A stretch of DNA of 26,641 nucleotides from Cytophagales bacterium (GTDB lineage: Bacteria > Bacteroidota > Bacteroidia > Cytophagales > Cyclobacteriaceae), in the NCBI GenBank assembly GCA_003504855.1, contig DNZD01000271.1, positions 1-26,641 of the forward strand, written 5' to 3'. Both the position numbers and the translations under genes were made by a program. The notes beneath the pieces were generated by a model that saw only the letters and a list, made by a program, of their open reading frames with translations, was not told where the DNA came from and searched no databases. Of the stretch, positions 24,072 through 26,641 are shown piece after piece; the first letter of the stretch is position 1; every line of letters starts with the position of its first letter.

Positions 24072-26641
24072 ATGAGTTCTCCCTGCAACGACGCTTACCT
24101 CGATTCCCTGGATCCCCGGGAATATATCATCATTAAACGGGCCCGGGTTAATAACCTCAAGGACCTGAGCGTCGCCATTCCCCGCAATAAACTGGTGGTG
24201 GTGACAGGGCTGTCAGGTTCTGGTAAATCGTCCCTGGCCTTCGATACGCTCTTCGCCGAAGGGCAACGGATGTATGTGGAAAGCCTGAGCTCCTATGCGC
24301 GACAGTTTCTGGGAAGGATGGAAAAACCCGATGTGGACTATATCCGTGGTGTTTCTCCCGCCATTGCCATCGAGCAAAAGGTCAACACCCGCAACCCGCG
24401 CTCTACCGTTGGCACCACCACCGAGGTATACGACTACCTGAAGTTGTTATTTGCCCGGATCGGCAAAACCCGATCGCCCATCAGTGGCAATGAGGTGCGT
24501 CGTGATTCAGTAACGGATGTGATTGATACCATCAACCGCGAAAAAGAGGGAACGCGCATCATGATTTCCTGTCCACTGAAGATTCAGAAAGGCAGAAAGC
24601 GGGAAGACGAATTGAATCTGCTGTTGAGTAAAGGGTTTGCCCGGGTACTGATCAATGGGGAACTTCATTTTATCGAAGCGCTGCTGGCGGAATCACCTAA
24701 AAAGAAGAAAACCGCCTCTACGGCAGAAGAAATAGAAATTCTTATCGATCGCGCCGCTGTCAACGCCGCTGATGAAGACCTGATTTTTCGTCTGAGTGAT
24801 TCCGTTCAAACGGCCTTCTTTGAAGGCCACGGCGATTGCCATGTCTACCGTGAAGGCAAAGACATGTTGCGATTCTCTGATCGATTTGAATTGGACGGTA
24901 TGCAATTCACAGAGCCCTCGGTTAATTTTTTCAGCTTCAATAATCCGTTCGGTGCATGCCAGACTTGTGAGGGATTCGGAAAAATCCTCGGTATTGATGA
25001 AGACCTGGTGATCCCGGACAAAAGCCTGTCGTTGTATGAAGGGGCCGTAGCCTGTTGGAGAACAGAAACCATGGGCGAGTGGCAAAAACCTTGGCTCAAG
25101 GCCGGTGTCAAATATGATTTCCCGATCCACCGGCCCTACGATGAACTGTCGAAAGCCGAACGTGACCTGCTGTGGAACGGTAACGCCGAACTTGATGGTA
25201 TTCATGGCTTTTTCAAATACCTGGAATCCAAGACGCACAAGATTCAATACCGTGTACTTCTCTCGCGCTACCGTGGCCGAACAACCTGCCCTGATTGCAG
25301 GGGCACACGCCTCCGCAAGGATGCCTCTTATGTAAAAATTAACGGAACATCGATCACGGATCTGGTGCTGCTCCCGATTGATGAGGCGCTCTCCTTCTTT
25401 CAGCGTATCGATTTGGACACTTATGAACGCAAGGTGGCGGATCGTTTATTGACTGAGATCATTTACCGTTTAGAATACCTGGACAAGGTGGGGTTGGGCT
25501 ACCTTACCCTCAATCGACTTACGAATACCCTGTCAGGCGGTGAATTTCAACGTATCAAGCTTGCCACCGCCCTGGGCAGCGCATTGGTGGGGTCCATGTA
25601 TATTCTTGATGAACCCAGCATAGGTCTTCACCCCAAAGACACCGCGCGTATGGTTGAAGTGCTGAAGTCACTGCGCGATCTCGGTAATACGGTAATTGTT
25701 GTTGAGCATGAAGAAGAAATCATGCGGGCTGCAGATCAGATTATTGACATTGGTCCTGATGCAGGCCAGCATGGCGGAGAATTGGTCTTCCAGGGTACTA
25801 TTGCCGATATCACATCAACCACGGCCACACATACAGCCGACTACCTTAGCGGCAAAGCAGGAATCGCAGTCCCGGCTCGTCGGCGAAAGTGGAAAGATGC
25901 CGTTATCATCAAAGGAGCCCGAGAAAACAACCTGAAGAATCTCACGGTAAAGTTCCCCCTCGGTGCCCTAACCGTGATCACCGGTATCAGTGGCTCCGGT
26001 AAATCAACACTTGTAAAAAAGATCCTTTATCCCGCTCTCGGTCGCATTCACGGGTCCGTGGCTGAGACGCCCGGTCGGTATGATCGACTGGAGGGAGATG
26101 CAGCCCTCATCACCCAGGTAGAGTATGTCGATCAAAATCCCATTGGTAAGTCATCGCGATCCAATCCCATCAGTTATGTGAAAGCCTACGATCTGATTCG
26201 TCAACTTTATGCCGATCAGCCTTTGGGTAAGCAGCGCGGCTATAAGCCATCCCATTTCTCATTCAATGTTGACGGTGGTCGTTGTGAAAACTGCGAGGGA
26301 GAAGGCGAGATCAAAGTAGAGATGCAGTTTATGGCTGACATTTATCTCACGTGTGAGGTGTGTAACGGCAAACGGTTCAAGCAGGAAGTGCTTGAAGTGG
26401 TGTACAAGGAAAAAACCATTTCAGACGTGCTTGACATGACCGTTGATGAGGCACTCATTTTCTTCGGGGACCGAAAACCCATTTTTGAAAAGATCCAGCC
26501 GTTGCAGCAGGTGGGATTGGGCTATGCCAAACTCGGACAGTCCAGCAACTCATTAAGTGGTGGCGAAGCGCAACGGGTAAAACTTGCCAGTTTTTTGGGA
26601 AAGAATTCTCCGGAAGGTCATATTCTATTCATTTTTGATGA
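24072..26641 (+). CDS. uvrA: UvrA, excinuclease ABC subunit A (3' end cut off)
   Basis: UvrA is the damage-sensing ATPase of nucleotide excision repair, loading UvrB on DNA lesions. The visible 856 codons are in frame to the window edge, so the gene is incomplete only because the window ends. It has the first P-loop 'GLSGSGKS' (46-53), UvrA motif '[20 protein letters not shown]', a first zinc site (Cys296, Cys299, Cys406, Cys409), ABC signature '[17 protein letters not shown]' from 487, Walker B '[12 protein letters not shown]', second P-loop 'GISGSGKS' (638-645), and the second zinc finger (Cys738, Cys741, Cys761, Cys764). A second ABC signature '[16 protein letters not shown]' precedes the cut. 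About 80-90 residues should be missing. A weak promoter-like TACCTTCG lies at 24055-24062, just before the start. Confidence 0.96.
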   Translation, partial: MSSPCNDAYLDSLDPREYIIIKRARVNNLKDLSVAIPRNKLVVVTGLSGSGKSSLAFDTLFAEGQRMYVESLSSYARQFLGRMEKPDVDYIRGVSPAIAIEQKVNTRNPRSTVGTTTEVYDYLKLLFARIGKTRSPISGNEVRRDSVTDVIDTINREKEGTRIMISCPLKIQKGRKREDELNLLLSKGFARVLINGELHFIEALLAESPKKKKTASTAEEIEILIDRAAVNAADEDLIFRLSDSVQTAFFEGHGDCHVYREGKDMLRFSDRFELDGMQFTEPSVNFFSFNNPFGACQTCEGFGKILGIDEDLVIPDKSLSLYEGAVACWRTETMGEWQKPWLKAGVKYDFPIHRPYDELSKAERDLLWNGNAELDGIHGFFKYLESKTHKIQYRVLLSRYRGRTTCPDCRGTRLRKDASYVKINGTSITDLVLLPIDEALSFFQRIDLDTYERKVADRLLTEIIYRLEYLDKVGLGYLTLNRLTNTLSGGEFQRIKLATALGSALVGSMYILDEPSIGLHPKDTARMVEVLKSLRDLGNTVIVVEHEEEIMRAADQIIDIGPDAGQHGGELVFQGTIADITSTTATHTADYLSGKAGIAVPARRRKWKDAVIIKGARENNLKNLTVKFPLGALTVITGISGSGKSTLVKKILYPALGRIHGSVAETPGRYDRLEGDAALITQVEYVDQNPIGKSSRSNPISYVKAYDLIRQLYADQPLGKQRGYKPSHFSFNVDGGRCENCEGEGEIKVEMQFMADIYLTCEVCNGKRFKQEVLEVVYKEKTISDVLDMTVDEALIFFGDRKPIFEKIQPLQQVGLGYAKLGQSSNSLSGGEAQRVKLASFLGKNSPEGHILFIFD

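Noticed and set aside
24693..25247. 184-aa open frame on the minus strand inside uvrA
   Set aside because: The plus strand is a well-matched UvrA throughout; the antisense frame has no recognisable domain.

Overview
The window looks like ordinary chromosome from a Bacteroidota bacterium, most likely of the order Cytophagales. Pointers are a GldB-type gliding lipoprotein, a TonB-dependent receptor, a long Bacteroidota-type IspH, two-domain FtsX/MacB permeases, a DUF1080 protein, and promoter-like sites of the Bacteroidota form (TTTG, about 20 bases, TAnnTTTG). Genes are tightly packed, with several 4-base overlaps. I see no rRNA, tRNA, CRISPR array, insertion sequence, phage gene or attachment site, and no stretch over 300 bases lacks a gene.

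Left part (1-5890): a MORN-like repeat lipoprotein, an HtrA serine protease with a 57-aa protein behind it, a strong terminator, then ispH and a TonB-dependent receptor almost touching it. Next (5887-9789) come a leftward ECF sigma factor with a two-helix membrane partner, a divergent three-helix membrane protein (DUF6249-like), and an 806-aa ABC permease. A leftward operon follows (12226 down to 9802): YqeY/GatB-like, CvpA-like, alpha/beta hydrolase, CBS-domain protein. It diverges from pdxJ, which leads into a TPR membrane protein and a 2H-phosphoesterase (LigT-like). A leftward pair (deoxynucleoside kinase, zinc alcohol dehydrogenase) diverges from gldB, which converges on an unrecognised 281-aa membrane-anchored protein.

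Right part (18228-26641): a sugar- or nucleoside-type MFS transporter, a Gfo/Idh/MocA oxidoreductase and a secreted DUF1080 protein resemble a small glycoside or keto-sugar catabolic set, although a family 4 glycosyltransferase on the other strand lies among them. Then come a second ECF sigma factor with a 76-aa partner whose gene overlaps it by 80 bases, a small acidic Asp/Gly-rich protein, a textbook terminator, and uvrA, which runs off the window end.

No clearly novel multi-gene system is visible. The points most worth a second look are the missing conventional start codon of ispH, the two sigma-factor/partner loci, the EF-hand-like acidic tail at 23575-23967, the DUF1080/oxidoreductase/MFS set, and the orphan protein at 17285-18130.
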